A DNA stretch of 64,000 nucleotides. It comes from Cymbomonas tetramitiformis (lineage: Eukaryota; Chlorophyta; Pyramimonadophyceae; Pyramimonadales; Pyramimonadaceae). The translations under genes and the position numbers were made by a program. Shown here in pieces: positions 18,241-27,402 of this stretch (its first letter is position 1; each line of letters opens with the position of its first letter). A model generated the notes under the pieces. The model worked only from the letters and a program-made list of their open reading frames with translations, did not search any database and was not told the origin of the DNA. Location of the stretch: positions 92,338 through 156,337 of the forward strand of contig LGRX02031403.1 in the NCBI GenBank assembly GCA_001247695.2. Reading direction: 5' to 3'.

Positions 18241-20778
18241 CTAAAGCGGGTCTTCAGTGTCGCGGAGGCGTAAATGTCGGAAAAGTTGTCGTAGCAGAAG
18301 TGCTGGCACGGGATATACACTCGCAGATCGACCTGCTCCAGTCTGCTGCGGGTGAGGTCCAAGCTGAGCAGTCTCTGGATGAGCACCGGTTGCCCATCTG
18401 CACGCACACGGTGTTGAAGTAGTACAGCGTAGCAGGGGCGAGGGTGGTGCTGAGTTTGTCCATATGCAGGTGGGTTTCATGTACTGCGTACCGTACATGC
18501 AGTAGGTACACACCAGCGGTGGGGGAAGCTGGCGCATCATAGGGCGAAGCCGTAGCGCGTTAGGGAAGCGACCTCTGGGGTTTTCCATGAACCAATGTTT
18601 TGGCTCCAAGTAGTCAATGATCTGCAATGCTCGTCGTACGATTTTGTCAGCCTGGGGAAGGTCAGGGGGCCCACCAGTGGTGCGCGCTTGACTGTACTGC
18701 CTGCAGGGGGGACTTGCCCAAATAACATCGAAGAATCCAGGCGGGTATTGTCTGTAGTCCCATTGCAGGATGTCACACACATGAGTGGGTTGCCAGATGT
18801 GCCCGGAGTCGAGGGTCACTACTGAGGCGGAGGGGAAGCAATTTAGGAATTCCCTCTCTACTGAGCCAGTACCGCTGAAAAGTACGAGAATCCTGGGCGT
18901 GCGTGTTGTTTTTGTCTGTATTGCCAGCAGCTCTGTCACCAGTGCCAACGACCCATCTTCCACGCGCTCTTGGCGTTCCCACGGCAGGGGGATATCATCT
19001 TCCATCTGTTCGAGCTGGTCCAGTTCATCGCAGGGATTAGTGATGAGGTGGGCCAGTGTCATTCCGGCTTGAGCGGAGTGGCGGCCACGCTGCTCGCGTC
19101 GCCGAGTGGCTTCGTCGCGGACTTGCGCTTCCATGTGCAGTCTCGCTTGCTCGAATTCACGAAGTTGTTGAAGTGGACTTCCGCGTTCAAGTTTGTCACG
19201 CGTCCTCCATTGGTCGTGAGCTTTGGAGTAGCCAGTCCAGCGAACCTTCCACTCTTCCACCTCCTTTCCTCGAACAGACCGCACTCGACGTGCAAGGATG
19301 CGCTCAACGTGTGCTTCCTTCTGACCGTCCACTACCACCTCTTCAGGTACTGCTAGGTGATCACGTGCGGCAAAAGCATCTTGTCCGCTGGTGTACGGTT
19401 TGAGGCGATGTTGAGCGAACACGTCGTGAATCCGCCAGTGAGGAGGGAGGCGTAGGCGGTAGGCTACTGGAGCTCCTCTGTCGGCCTCTGGCATGGTCAT
19501 CTGTACATCGCTGAAGAAGCGTTCGGTCACAGGAACTGGTCCATGCCAGCGCTTGGCCAGTTTCCTACAGATGGAGCGATCCATCACCTTCTCCGTAAGG
19601 TGTTTCGCCTCTATCCAGACCAGATCTCCAACAGCATACTCCCGCTGCCCGTGTCTGCGATCAAACTGTTCGCGCTGTCGATGTTGAGCCAGCTCTAACC
19701 GCTGTCTGGCGTCCCGCAGCTGCGACGAAAATTTCACAGCCACTTCGTGTGCGGTGCCTACTCCCCCAGTTCGTCGTCCAGCGGTGGACTGTGCGGCCTC
19801 CAGGAAAAGGTCCAACTGCGACAGCGGCGAGAACCCGAACACCAGCTCAAATGGCGTGAAGCCAGTAGATTCACTCCTGGAGTCATTGATCGCGAACTCC
19901 ACGTTAGTGGTGAACAGATCCCAGTCCTCCACATTGGCGTCTACAAAGGACCAGAGCATGTCCTCAATAACCCTGTTGCTGTGTTCCGCCTGGCCGTCAG
20001 ACCGAGGGTTGTACGGCGTGGTACGAGCCACTTTCACACCCATCAGTCTCATGAGTTCTTGCCAGAAAGCATCTTGAAACCGTGGGTCACGATCAGAGAC
20101 AATCTTCATAGGCGCGCCATGTAAGCGCCACACCGAGTCAAAGTAGATTCTGGCCACCACAGCTGCGGAGCTGTCGCCGAAGTTCATCGGCACAACGTGG
20201 ATCATCTTCGTCAGCTTGCAGGTGAAGGCCACGAAAGCATCATTGCCCCTCTCTGATACCGGCAGGCCGGTGACGAAGTCCACCGCGACATCCTGCCATG
20301 GCCTGTTCGGGATGCTGTGAGGGTTTAGCAACCCATCCGGGTAAGTTCCCCGCGGCCTCACTGATTGGCACACTGCGCAGGATGCAACCCAGGTGCCCAC
20401 ATCTTCCGCGGCACCACGCCAATAGAAGCGTCGCAGCACCCTCTCCAGAGTCTTGTCTCGCCCAGTGTGACCTGATGACAATGACTCATGAGCATGGCGA
20501 ATCACTACTTCTCGAAGGGGAGAGTCCTCCCCCAGCACCAACTGATATCTCCCTGCTGCGGTCCTCCAAACCACTTCACCCACTAGCCTGAAGTCCTGTA
20601 GGCATTGGTGTGGTGCCGCTTTCACTTTCTCTCTTAGTGAACGAAGTGTCCCCTCTCGGGTGTACTCCGCTTTCAACGCGCGCAGGAACTTTGAGTCCGA
20701 CTGCTGGGAGGCTGCGTCTCTGAAGTCTGCCGCCTCACCTGTCCTTATCACAGCGGGGGCTGTTCGCGGATGCCTCAC
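18241..20778 (-). CDS. Integrase - chromodomain - cytosine-5 methyltransferase-like protein
   Basis: The frame encodes 845 residues. Residues about 95-137 form the HHCC zinc domain (His97, His104, Cys134, Cys137), and the catalytic triad is Asp167, Asp229, Glu265. Residues about 490-540 are a chromodomain (VERILARR...WKVRWTGY), which targets integration to marked chromatin. From about 625 a cytosine-5 methyltransferase-like domain follows: motif I LVLFSGTGSVE, motif IV SPPC with the nucleophile-type Cys692, motif VI ENP with Glu732 (ENP, where canonical enzymes have ENV), and YGTQYMKPT...IWTN. After IWTN (about residue 775) the frame appears to slip; the last residues (SVYPVPALLL) resemble the domain's C-terminal end. 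The frame opens with GTG overlapping the TGA of the upstream Dam-like segment and is probably part of one polyprotein. Confidence 0.9.
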   Translation of the reverse strand: MRHPRTAPAVIRTGEAADFRDAASQQSDSKFLRALKAEYTREGTLRSLREKVKAAPHQCLQDFRLVGEVVWRTAAGRYQLVLGEDSPLREVVIRHAHESLSSGHTGRDKTLERVLRRFYWRGAAEDVGTWVASCAVCQSVRPRGTYPDGLLNPHSIPNRPWQDVAVDFVTGLPVSERGNDAFVAFTCKLTKMIHVVPMNFGDSSAAVVARIYFDSVWRLHGAPMKIVSDRDPRFQDAFWQELMRLMGVKVARTTPYNPRSDGQAEHSNRVIEDMLWSFVDANVEDWDLFTTNVEFAINDSRSESTGFTPFELVFGFSPLSQLDLFLEAAQSTAGRRTGGVGTAHEVAVKFSSQLRDARQRLELAQHRQREQFDRRHGQREYAVGDLVWIEAKHLTEKVMDRSICRKLAKRWHGPVPVTERFFSDVQMTMPEADRGAPVAYRLRLPPHWRIHDVFAQHRLKPYTSGQDAFAARDHLAVPEEVVVDGQKEAHVERILARRVRSVRGKEVEEWKVRWTGYSKAHDQWRTRDKLERGSPLQQLREFEQARLHMEAQVRDEATRRREQRGRHSAQAGMTLAHLITNPCDELDQLEQMEDDIPLPWERQERVEDGSLALVTELLAIQTKTTRTPRILVLFSGTGSVEREFLNCFPSASVVTLDSGHIWQPTHVCDILQWDYRQYPPGFFDVIWASPPCRQYSQARTTGGPPDLPQADKIVRRALQIIDYLEPKHWFMENPRGRFPNALRLRPMMRQLPPPLVCTYCMYGTQYMKPTCIWTNSAPPSPLLRCTTSTPCACRWATGAHPETAQLGPHPQQTGAGRSASVYPVPALLLRQLFRHLRLRDTEDPL

Positions 20779-21029
20779 GCGTGCTGGTTGTGGTTTGGCG
20801 GGAGGGCGTGTACTATCAGAACAGGCCAGCGAAGGTCGAAGGCTCTCCCATCTGGGTTCTCGAAGAACTGGTTGGGCTCGCCCTTGTCATCGTGAGTAGG
20901 GATGACCTCCACAATCTGCATATTGGCCTTTCTGAAAAGTTTGCGCCACGCGGGGAGCTTGGACTGGTGATCTGGTAGAACGAAGACTGCTGAGGTGTTC
21001 TCTGGGTCTGCCTTCCATTCTGCGATATA
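20775..21029 (-). CDS. Dam-like methyltransferase domain, C-terminal half
   Basis: The frame continues the domain that is interrupted at 21029-21036. It starts YIAEWKADPENTSAVFVLPD and proceeds through a beta-rich segment (LPDHQSKLPAWRKLF, IVEVIPTHDD, ENPDGRAFD, WPVLIVHA), comparable to the C-terminal strands of phage-type Dam enzymes. It ends at TGA (20775-20777), overlapping the integrase frame. A 4-bp tandem duplication (AAGT AAGT on the minus strand) separates it from the N-terminal half. Confidence 0.6.
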   Translation of the reverse strand, partial: YIAEWKADPENTSAVFVLPDHQSKLPAWRKLFRKANMQIVEVIPTHDDKGEPNQFFENPDGRAFDLRWPVLIVHALPPNHNQHA

Positions 21030-21036
21030 CTTACTT
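21029..21036 (-). other. 4-bp tandem duplication breaking the Dam-like domain
   Basis: AAGTAAGT on the minus strand (ACTTACTT on plus). With one AAGT the reading frame runs straight from ILNK into YIAEWK; with two it meets TAA at once. It is the footprint of a small slippage or excision event. Confidence 0.75.
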
Positions 21037-21660
21037 GTTCAAGATCGCCTCCACAGTAATGCACTTGGAGTTGTATGGAGGGTTACACCAAACCCGAAGG
21101 CCCCTCCATTTCTCTGAAAGGCAGTCTGTCCAGAATCTATCCGCCTGTCTGTTGCGGCCGCCAAAGTCACAACAGGCGTCCACATCGAAGGGTCCAATTT
21201 TCTCGGCGTACTTCGAGGAGTACTCTGCTCGGACACGCCAATTCTGTGAGTCCTCTGGGGGAGCCTGCCGTTTCTGTGGGTGAAGGACCGGGGATGGAGT
21301 TGACTGTTGGGGCGCCTGCTGCGGGGTTGGTGAGCTCGCTGGCACCTTCTCAGTGGGCGCCTCCGATGCGTCAGCTCGTGACGTAGGCGTTCGCGTCTTC
21401 GGTGACGCCAACTGCGGAGGCGCTGGGGTCGTAGAGGCCTTCCCAGCGCGTGACATACTCCTCGTTATCCTTATCTGGGGTGGAGCTCTATCAGGGGGTT
21501 TGTGTGGAGCTTCTACCGGCTTCGCGCTATCAGCTGCAGGCCAGTCAGGCATGTCGAAGTCGAGGTGATCCTCCTTCATTCCCTTATAGAGCTTCGGGTT
21601 AACGAGAGCGATGGTCTCCCCCATGTCCATGGCCTGTTCCGCCACGGAGAGGGTCTCCAC
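21031..21660 (-). CDS. Linker and Dam-like adenine methyltransferase domain, N-terminal half
   Basis: Residues 1-140 are a Pro/Ser/Thr-rich linker after RNase H. From about 146 a compact domain begins: FDVDACCDF (Asp159, Asp161), a Trp/Leu-rich stretch, then VWCNPPYNSK with NPPY at 193-196. NPPY is motif IV of N6-adenine methyltransferases, and the D-x-D-A...W...NPPY order matches the phage-type Dam family (Pfam Dam, PF05869). The first residues are also reachable from the RNase H frame through a one-base shift near 21730. The frame stops after ILNK because of the AAGT duplication. Whether it methylates DNA is unknown; in the phage family the substrate is adenine in DNA. Confidence 0.7.
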   Translation of the reverse strand: METLSVAEQAMDMGETIALVNPKLYKGMKEDHLDFDMPDWPAADSAKPVEAPHKPPDRAPPQIRITRSMSRAGKASTTPAPPQLASPKTRTPTSRADASEAPTEKVPASSPTPQQAPQQSTPSPVLHPQKRQAPPEDSQNWRVRAEYSSKYAEKIGPFDVDACCDFGGRNRQADRFWTDCLSEKWRGLRVWCNPPYNSKCITVEAILNK

Positions 21661-23054
21661 TGCTGAGAGCCAACAGTCAACAGTCTGGGCCCAGTGGGGA
21701 TGAGCTGCGGGTGGTGAGCTGGAGAAGTATTCAGACTCCAGCGTTGCCAGGGGTCTTTCGGTAGATCTGAGGTGGGGTCGATCACCCCTGCCTCCTTCAA
21801 CCCCTCACGCACGTCCTTGTCTTTGAAGTCGGGTCTTCTGGACAGGGCGTCCGGTACCAGCAGCAGCGCTCCTTTGATGTACTCCATTCTCGGGACTCCC
21901 ACCTCCACCAGATCCATGTACCAGCGTGCCTGTCTGCGGCTAAGCTCCCTGCCAGGTTCCATCAGCCATTCAAGGGGGCGGTGATCACCCTGGATGCGGA
22001 AGTTGGTGAAGATGAGGTAATGCCGCCAGGTAACGGTGGTACAGTGGTGTAGAGCACCTAACTCACGCTCGCCGGTGTGATAATTCTGCTCGGCGGCTGA
22101 GAACTGGCGGCTCTCGTATGCTATCACGCGCAGTCCAAGACCATCTCCATTGTCTTGCATCAGTACTCCCCCAAGAGCGATGCCGCTAGCATCCGTCTGC
22201 ACCACGAAAGGTGCTGTGCCGTCTGCGGCACCCTTAATGTTGGGCAAGGCGAGCACTGGCGCTGAGGTGAGGGCCTTCTTCAGCTCCTCGAAGGCCCACT
22301 GCTGCATGGGACCCCACTCCCAGGGTACGTCCGACTTGGTCAACCGGGTGAGGGGCTGAGCGATCTCGGAGAAGCAGTGGATGAACCTGCGGTAATACCC
22401 CGCCAGGCCCAAGAACTGCCTGACGTGGGTAACCGTTTCCAGCTCGGGCCAGTCCCTCACTGCAGCCACCTTGTCGTGTTGGGGTCTGCAGCCATCTGCG
22501 GAGATACAGTGGCCAAGGAACCGCAAGGATTTCTTCAACAGTTGGCACTTGGACCTCTTGAGGAAGACGCCCTTCTCCCTGCATGTCAGGAGCAGTTGCT
22601 TGACGTGCTCGTAGTGCTCTGCAGCGGTGTTGCTGAAGACGACCACATCATCGATGAAGATCCGGACAAATGGGAGATGGCCCAAGGCCCGCTGCATCCG
22701 TCGCTGGTACTGAGACGGTGAATTCTGCAGCCCCTGCGGCATGACCAACCACTCATATGACCCCATCTGGGTGGTGAAGGCGGTCTTCTCGACATCTCCT
22801 GGTGCCATCGGTACTTGCCAGAAGCCATCCACCGCGTCGAACGAAGAGAAGAACTTCGCATCCTGCATCTCGTCGAACATCATCTGGATGTCTGGGAGAG
22901 GATACTTGTCCTTAACTGTCTGGCGGTTGAGGAGCCGGCAATCGATCACCAGTCGCAGCTCCTTGGGGTTCCCCGGTTTAGGGACCATCAGACAGGGAGC
23001 TGCATAAGGGCTGGAAGAGGGTCGGATGTAGCCCTTGGACATCAGAGTCTCCAC
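21576..23054 (-). CDS. Ty3/gypsy reverse transcriptase and RNase H
   Basis: RT blocks are intact: GYIRPSSSPYAAP, VIDCRLLNRQTV, first catalytic Asp73 (FDAVDGFWQV), MPQGLQNSPSQYQ, and FIDD with Asp135 and Asp136. Next come the connection region (FLGHCIS, RQFLGLAGYYRRFI) and RNase H: Asp288 in QTDASG, Glu331 in the ERELGALHH helix, Asp358 in GDHRPLEWL, then VPDALSRRP. The product copies element RNA into cDNA. The frame shifts by one base near 21730 relative to the downstream linker, so the last 50 residues are out of register. Upstream homology (AELRQLRERVE) extends beyond 23054 to about 23150 in the same frame. Confidence 0.92.
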   Translation of the reverse strand: METLMSKGYIRPSSSPYAAPCLMVPKPGNPKELRLVIDCRLLNRQTVKDKYPLPDIQMMFDEMQDAKFFSSFDAVDGFWQVPMAPGDVEKTAFTTQMGSYEWLVMPQGLQNSPSQYQRRMQRALGHLPFVRIFIDDVVVFSNTAAEHYEHVKQLLLTCREKGVFLKRSKCQLLKKSLRFLGHCISADGCRPQHDKVAAVRDWPELETVTHVRQFLGLAGYYRRFIHCFSEIAQPLTRLTKSDVPWEWGPMQQWAFEELKKALTSAPVLALPNIKGAADGTAPFVVQTDASGIALGGVLMQDNGDGLGLRVIAYESRQFSAAEQNYHTGERELGALHHCTTVTWRHYLIFTNFRIQGDHRPLEWLMEPGRELSRRQARWYMDLVEVGVPRMEYIKGALLLVPDALSRRPDFKDKDVREGLKEAGVIDPTSDLPKDPWQRWSLNTSPAHHPQLIPTGPRLLTVGSQQWRPSPWRNRPWTWGRPSLSLTRSSIRE

Positions 23055-23125
23055 GCGTTCTCGAAGTTGGCGGAGTTCCTCTGCAGACTTCTTGTAGATG
23101 CGCTGGCAGGGAGGCCCCTTCTTGC

Positions 23126-23833
23126 TCAGCTCAGGGTCCAGGTTAATGTTGGCTTCATCTTGGGGTCATGTCTGAGTCCATCGATGTTCGGTAGGGCAGT
23201 CGTCATCTCCTTTTTGTACTCCTCACCCCAGAAGTCCTGAAACTTGAGGGTCCACTCAGGGCTCACTTCTGCATCTTCAGTATCCGCAGCGGGTTCGGCG
23301 TTCTCAGAGTCGATAGCCGTGGCTGCAAAGGCAGAAGCAGTATCGTCGGGGGACTTCTCGGCCACCATGAGCCAGGCGGGCTGTATCTCCGGGTCGTCAT
23401 TGCCGCGTAGCTTCTGCGTCTCCGCGTACACCAGGTACTTCTTCAGCTGGGCAGGGGTTAGGAACACCTCATCCACCAATACCGCGCAGGCCGTGCCCTT
23501 CGGAGACCTGTCCCCAGATGCTTTCCCAGGAGAACAGCCTGTGATGGTGACGCGATCCCCAATCTTACCACTGCGGGACTTCCTGAGGAAGGAGACGGAG
23601 CCATTCCCTTCATAGCCCAGGGTGACAGGAGAGTGACTGCGCAGCCACCTTCCGCCGAGGATAACATCCACCTGTATGCCCAGTGGTAGGATCCGGAGGG
23701 CAAGGGCGTTCTCCGTATAGGTGCCCGTGGTGGTGTGCGTGTTAAACTTGGCGTACGCGGTGGCGCCAGTAGGCAGGTAAGTATGTGGCTTGGCAAGTCC
23801 CGGCCCCGTCCTGGGCTCTGCAAGTAAGGTCAC
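23126..23833 (-). CDS. Ty3/gypsy aspartic protease, C-terminal part, and linker
   Basis: The segment contains ALRILPLGIQVDVILGGRWL, the C-terminal hallmark of retropepsin-like gypsy proteases (hydrophobic strand, ILG, W-L). The catalytic D-S/T-G would lie upstream and is missing because the element is truncated near 23840. After the protease come about 100 residues of acidic linker leading towards RT. A one-base frame break near 23150 separates it from RT. It cannot be active in this copy. Confidence 0.7.
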   Translation of the reverse strand: MTLLAEPRTGPGLAKPHTYLPTGATAYAKFNTHTTTGTYTENALALRILPLGIQVDVILGGRWLRSHSPVTLGYEGNGSVSFLRKSRSGKIGDRVTITGCSPGKASGDRSPKGTACAVLVDEVFLTPAQLKKYLVYAETQKLRGNDDPEIQPAWLMVAEKSPDDTASAFAATAIDSENAEPAADTEDAEVSPEWTLKFQDFWGEEYKKEMTTALPNIDGLRHDPKMKPTLTWTLS

Positions 23834-23895
23834 ACTAGAAGCAATAAGGAGAGAGGAAGGAAGGACGCATGCTGCTGGTTTCTAGCTTGCCGTTG

Positions 23896-24998
23896 CTAAG
23901 GTCTTGAGCATCGTGCAGATTTCATTCCTGGCCAAAGGTAGATGGCGTGGAGGGGGATTTTAAATCCCGGAGGACGGTGGCAGATACACTTGGTCTCAAG
24001 GCGTGACGCCGGCATCAGCAGGATATGTTTGGCATCCTCGTTCAAGACAAAGACGGCACGGCTGTTCATGCGCGCGTTTTTGATAGTCGGGTATGCCGTC
24101 ACCATGGCTAGACGGCACACAGCGCAATGTGTAGCCGGGTCCCAGATCAGATAGTAAGCTTCCACGCGGCCGTATTCAAATGCATCGGCTTCAGAGGATG
24201 CTAAGGCTACGTTGTAGGAGATTCTGGTTTCTGCCCTGGTGTACATCGTGGACGTGAAGTCCTCGTCGCCGTGCCGCATTCGTGGGAAACATAGGACGTC
24301 CAAGGCGTCCCGTTCTAGCTCGTATCGCTCACCGTGCATGGCACGCAAGGAAGCCGCCAGGCCCGGCAGCAGCCTTCCTTCCGCATCGGCGCTTAGCGCG
24401 GATACAGCCCCGCCACCGCGGATGATGTGATGACCGACATCCATGAAGTGACCCGCGAGCCCCGGGTCATCGCGGAAACCCGGGCCGTCCTCTTTCACCG
24501 AGTGCGCGACATAGTCTGGAAGGAACCGGATCCCGGGGTACAAGTGGGCCATGTCATCTACACGGTATTTCAGCAAGTAGGCGTTACCGATGCATGAATC
24601 GATGGCCTTCCCCCCCACCGGCTCCGGCACCACCCCCTTCGCCTCCCCCAACAGGCGCTCCACCCATAGCTCGATGTTGGAGCTGACAACGCCTACCTTC
24701 TCCTCTTGCTTGCACAAGTGTACCACGGCTAGGCGTAGATTCAGCGTCAGCATGTTCATAGGGCACTCGTTCTCAATAATGACAGCGAACTCCCTCATAC
24801 GCAGCTCCGCTTGTGCGCGAGCCTCTGCGCGGTCTTCGATTGTGCCGGCGCACACCTGCCGGATGAAATATATCACAGCCTCCCTCAGCTTCCACCAAGC
24901 CCTGTCCAACTCTCGGTTGAGACTCTCCAGGACGTCCATGAATACCAGCGGGCTGAATATCAAAATGAAGTTGAGCCAGTCCTCCGTAGTGTAGTTCC
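23896..24998 (-). CDS. tnp2/CACTA-like transposase, copy A, last exon
   Basis: The exon starts after a 3' splice site (TTTGCAG-GGAACTAC at 25001/24998) and runs about 367 codons to TAG at 23896. It begins GNYTTEDWLNFILIFSPLVF and contains LTLNLRLAVVHLCKQEE...LWVERLLGEAKG, the counterpart of the helical C-terminal region of plant tnp2-type proteins. The second copy at 35264-36488 aligns along its length, including the same intron phase (GNYTTED against GMYTMED). The middle carries the shared block TSTMYTRAETRISYNV. The enzyme family cuts and pastes element DNA in the nucleus. Homology to tnp2 is by pattern and order of blocks; I could not test it by search. Confidence 0.6.
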
Positions 24999-25157
24999 CT
25001 GCAAACAAACCAAGCGTTCCGGGCGACATCAGCATGCATGCACCGTTCATTCAATCAATGGTCGACCCATACAACGGGCGGGCCCATGCACACAATGCAC
25101 GTAGATCTCGCATGCATGGGCAGAACAGCTTTCCTGCAATCATGCCAGCACACCTAC

Positions 25158-25895
25158 CTGCATATTGCACCACGTCCTGGTACTCACGGTGCATGTCGTG
25201 CGGGGCACACAGCCCTTTGCCGTTCTTCTGTAGCTGCTTTAGCTGCGCGGCGTTGAAGTAGCACGTGTCATCGCAGTTGGGCACCTTGTGACGGAACATC
25301 TTCACAGTACTCTTCACGACACCGAAGGTCATACAGTGCATGAAAGGCAGCACGTATGCCGACATGGCGGTGAAATATTCCAGGGCCTCCAGGCGTCCAG
25401 GGGACCCTTGCCGTAGCGCCCGGTCCGCATGGGATCAGCGCCCTCCTGGGTTAGCTTGACTAGTTCCTCGTGGTCCTCCTGGGTTAATAGCACCGACGGG
25501 TCCCAGGCATAAACCGTCTCCCCGTCCGGTAAATAGCTTTGTGCGATAGGCTTGGCATAGCCTAGGCAATACATCCCACCAGTTGGTCCGGGGGTGCCCT
25601 CCCACAGGCTCAGGTAATCGTTGCGTCTGGCAGCCACCGGAGCGAACCTTCCCAGATCGTTCCGCGCAACGGTGTCACAGTAACACAGCACCAGAAACAC
25701 ACTGAACTTATCATGCCACTTGCCAAAGTAACCATCGTATACTCGGAACGGCGTGCCTTTGTCGTCAGCGTGCCCGTCGCGTAACTCCTTGAGCTCCTTC
25801 ACGAGGCGCTCTTGGATCACATCATTGTTCTTCCAGTGCTGCCTAGGGCCCGGAACCACAATTACGAGCCCGGTAAATTCCATCCTAACCCGATC
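25158..25895 (-). CDS. tnp2/CACTA-like transposase, copy A, core exon
   Basis: The exon is bounded by TTCGCAG-GATCG (start, 25895) and ATGCAG-GTAGGT (end, 25158). It carries the block VVPGPRQHWKN...YDGYFGKWHDKFSVFLVLCYCDTVARNDLG, the equivalent of PGP...YDAF...ALLW..ND.PA in Transposase_21 proteins. After a frame change near 25400 it continues with LPFMHCMTFGVVK...CAPHDMHREYQDVVQYAG. Copy B has both parts in one frame (PFGHCVFYGIGKAYLK...PPHDVGRPYHDVVKYFG), so copy A has acquired an indel here. Confidence 0.6.
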
Positions 25896-26371
25896 CTGCG
25901 AACACCCGCATGGATGCACCGTCAGTCCTCCCTTCCTCAATCACCGGGAAGCCTTCACAGCCAGACACGCTAGCAGGTGTACAACCTAGCTACGGCACGC
26001 AAGGCGGGACGCAGTGCACCTTGCATACGCCTACACTGCAGAAGCAGACCAGCAGCAGGGGACCACCTGCATGCGTTACACTGGTTAGCCTTATTCTAGT
26101 AACAAGGCACATCGCAACGGTTCGAGTTGCAGATTGTGGCGGCGTGTACCCGAGGGTGCAGGTCCGCGCTCCGCATCGCTCCGAACCTCGTGGACCATCC
26201 CCTGCACCGTGCGCGCCACATTCCCACCATTACGCCCGGTGGTGTGTCCCCACCCTCACGTGCAACGCATCGTTTGCACCATAGCGCTGTTCAGGTCAGC
26301 CATTTCATTCAACATACATCAAGGGGAGGGGGGGGCTTGGTTGTAGTAGGAGTGCTGGGTGTCGGCTGGAC

Positions 26372-27255
26372 TCACTGTTTGTCGTGCTTCTTCGCCCGTG
26401 CGTCATCCTCACCGTATTCCACAGCCATTCCAGCCCGAACCATTCCAGGTTTCATGGGATCCGTGCTTTCTGTTTCCTGCAGCAGCCGGCCCCCAACCGT
26501 GCTGTGCTCGTTGATCCGCGCCACGTGCGGGCTGGTCATGACGCATGCGTTTGTAGGCGCTCTCGCCTTCGTATCAGCACGCATCTTTGCAAACTTCGCA
26601 TTGCGCATCCAGCGTCTGACTAGCCGTTTCACTGGGAAGTAGAAAGAGTACTCCTGCGGGCGGTACACCTCACCCCGCGCCGTACGTGTCACACTGTATC
26701 TCTCCTCCTCGCACCACCCGACCGGCACTCCCGCCGCATCCCACGCGATGGGAACCCCGCATTTCTCCTGCGCTGGTTTCTTGGTCTCTGCTGGAAACGT
26801 TCTGTGATACTTCGGACACGTACATGCATTGCGTAGTCCCACACGGTCTCGGCACCAATCAGGCGTAGCATGTGCCAGAGCGACCCCGGTAAATTGGTGT
26901 TTGCTCCACCCAGCAGCATCTTCAAGATTTTCATGAACGTGTTGAAGTGCGCGTCTGTCCACTGCTGCCGCCGTTTCATGTCCAGCAAATACCACACAGC
27001 TTCCTGCAGCGTCACTCCGTGGGGGCTCGCCTGCCCATGCGTTAGAAGCGGATCCATCTTTTTGGGACTGAGTTCGGCCGACTCTGGCGCGTCCAATGTC
27101 TCCACTTTCGCTGGCTCCGGCGCGTCTACCGTCACCGCTTTCCCTGCCTCCGGAGGGTCCACCGTCACCTCTTTCGCCGGCACCGGCGCGTACACCGTCA
27201 CCTCTGCGTGATGAGCCAGCAGCAAGGCGGCCGCCTCTTCCACCTCGATTTCCAT
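26372..27255 (-). CDS. tnp2/CACTA-like transposase, copy A, zinc-binding exon
   Basis: The 5' part (from about 27255) contains five imperfect ten-residue repeats of the type TVDAPEPAKA and then a helical stretch (EAVWYLLDMKRRQQWTDAHF). It continues as ILKMLLGGANTNLPGSLW...WDYAMHV, then CPKYHRTFP in a second frame. A two-base insertion near 26820 (TGTACGTG) causes the shift. CPK..RTFP and a later C-G pair match the CPN.C..F...CPKCG zinc site of tnp2 proteins; the segment ends YFPVKRLVRRWMR, like the conserved RYFPLIPRLQRLF. The exon ends at a 5' splice site (AAACA-GTGAGT at about 26374). Confidence 0.55.
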
Positions 27256-27402
27256 GCCCGCCTTTGCAGCTAGTTCCTGCGAGTGGCCGTCCCCTCCTGG
27301 CTTAGTTTCTGTGCATATTCTGCGTGCGCTGCATGCCCCTGCGCATGTTGCATGACGTACATACTACAATACGCACTACATGATGTATCAGAAAGACGCA
27401 CA

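Larger units (their letters stand above)
18054..23840 (-). mobile_element. Ty3/gypsy chromovirus with Dam-like and C5 methyltransferase-like domains
   Basis: Coding order on the minus strand is protease, reverse transcriptase, RNase H, a Pro/Ser-rich linker, a Dam-like adenine methyltransferase-like domain, integrase, chromodomain, and a cytosine-5 methyltransferase-like domain. Gag and the 5' LTR are missing; homology stops near 23840, where the neighbouring transposase unit begins. At least four frame breaks separate the domains, so this copy is defective. Cytosine methyltransferases captured by retrotransposons have been reported from charophytes and dinoflagellates; Dam-like domains are known from DIRS-type elements. 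The presence of both in one gypsy polyprotein is what stands out. Confidence 0.85.

Noticed and set aside
21015..21036. Intron in the Dam-like domain, suggested by GTAAGT followed by TATCGCAG
   Set aside because: The putative intron would be about 15 bases, too short for splicing; a 4-bp duplication explains the break and restores sense.
23830..23850. CACTA terminus (CACACTAG) at the boundary of gypsy and transposase A
   Set aside because: The match is five bases, and no inverse copy with a 3-bp target duplication was found on the far side.
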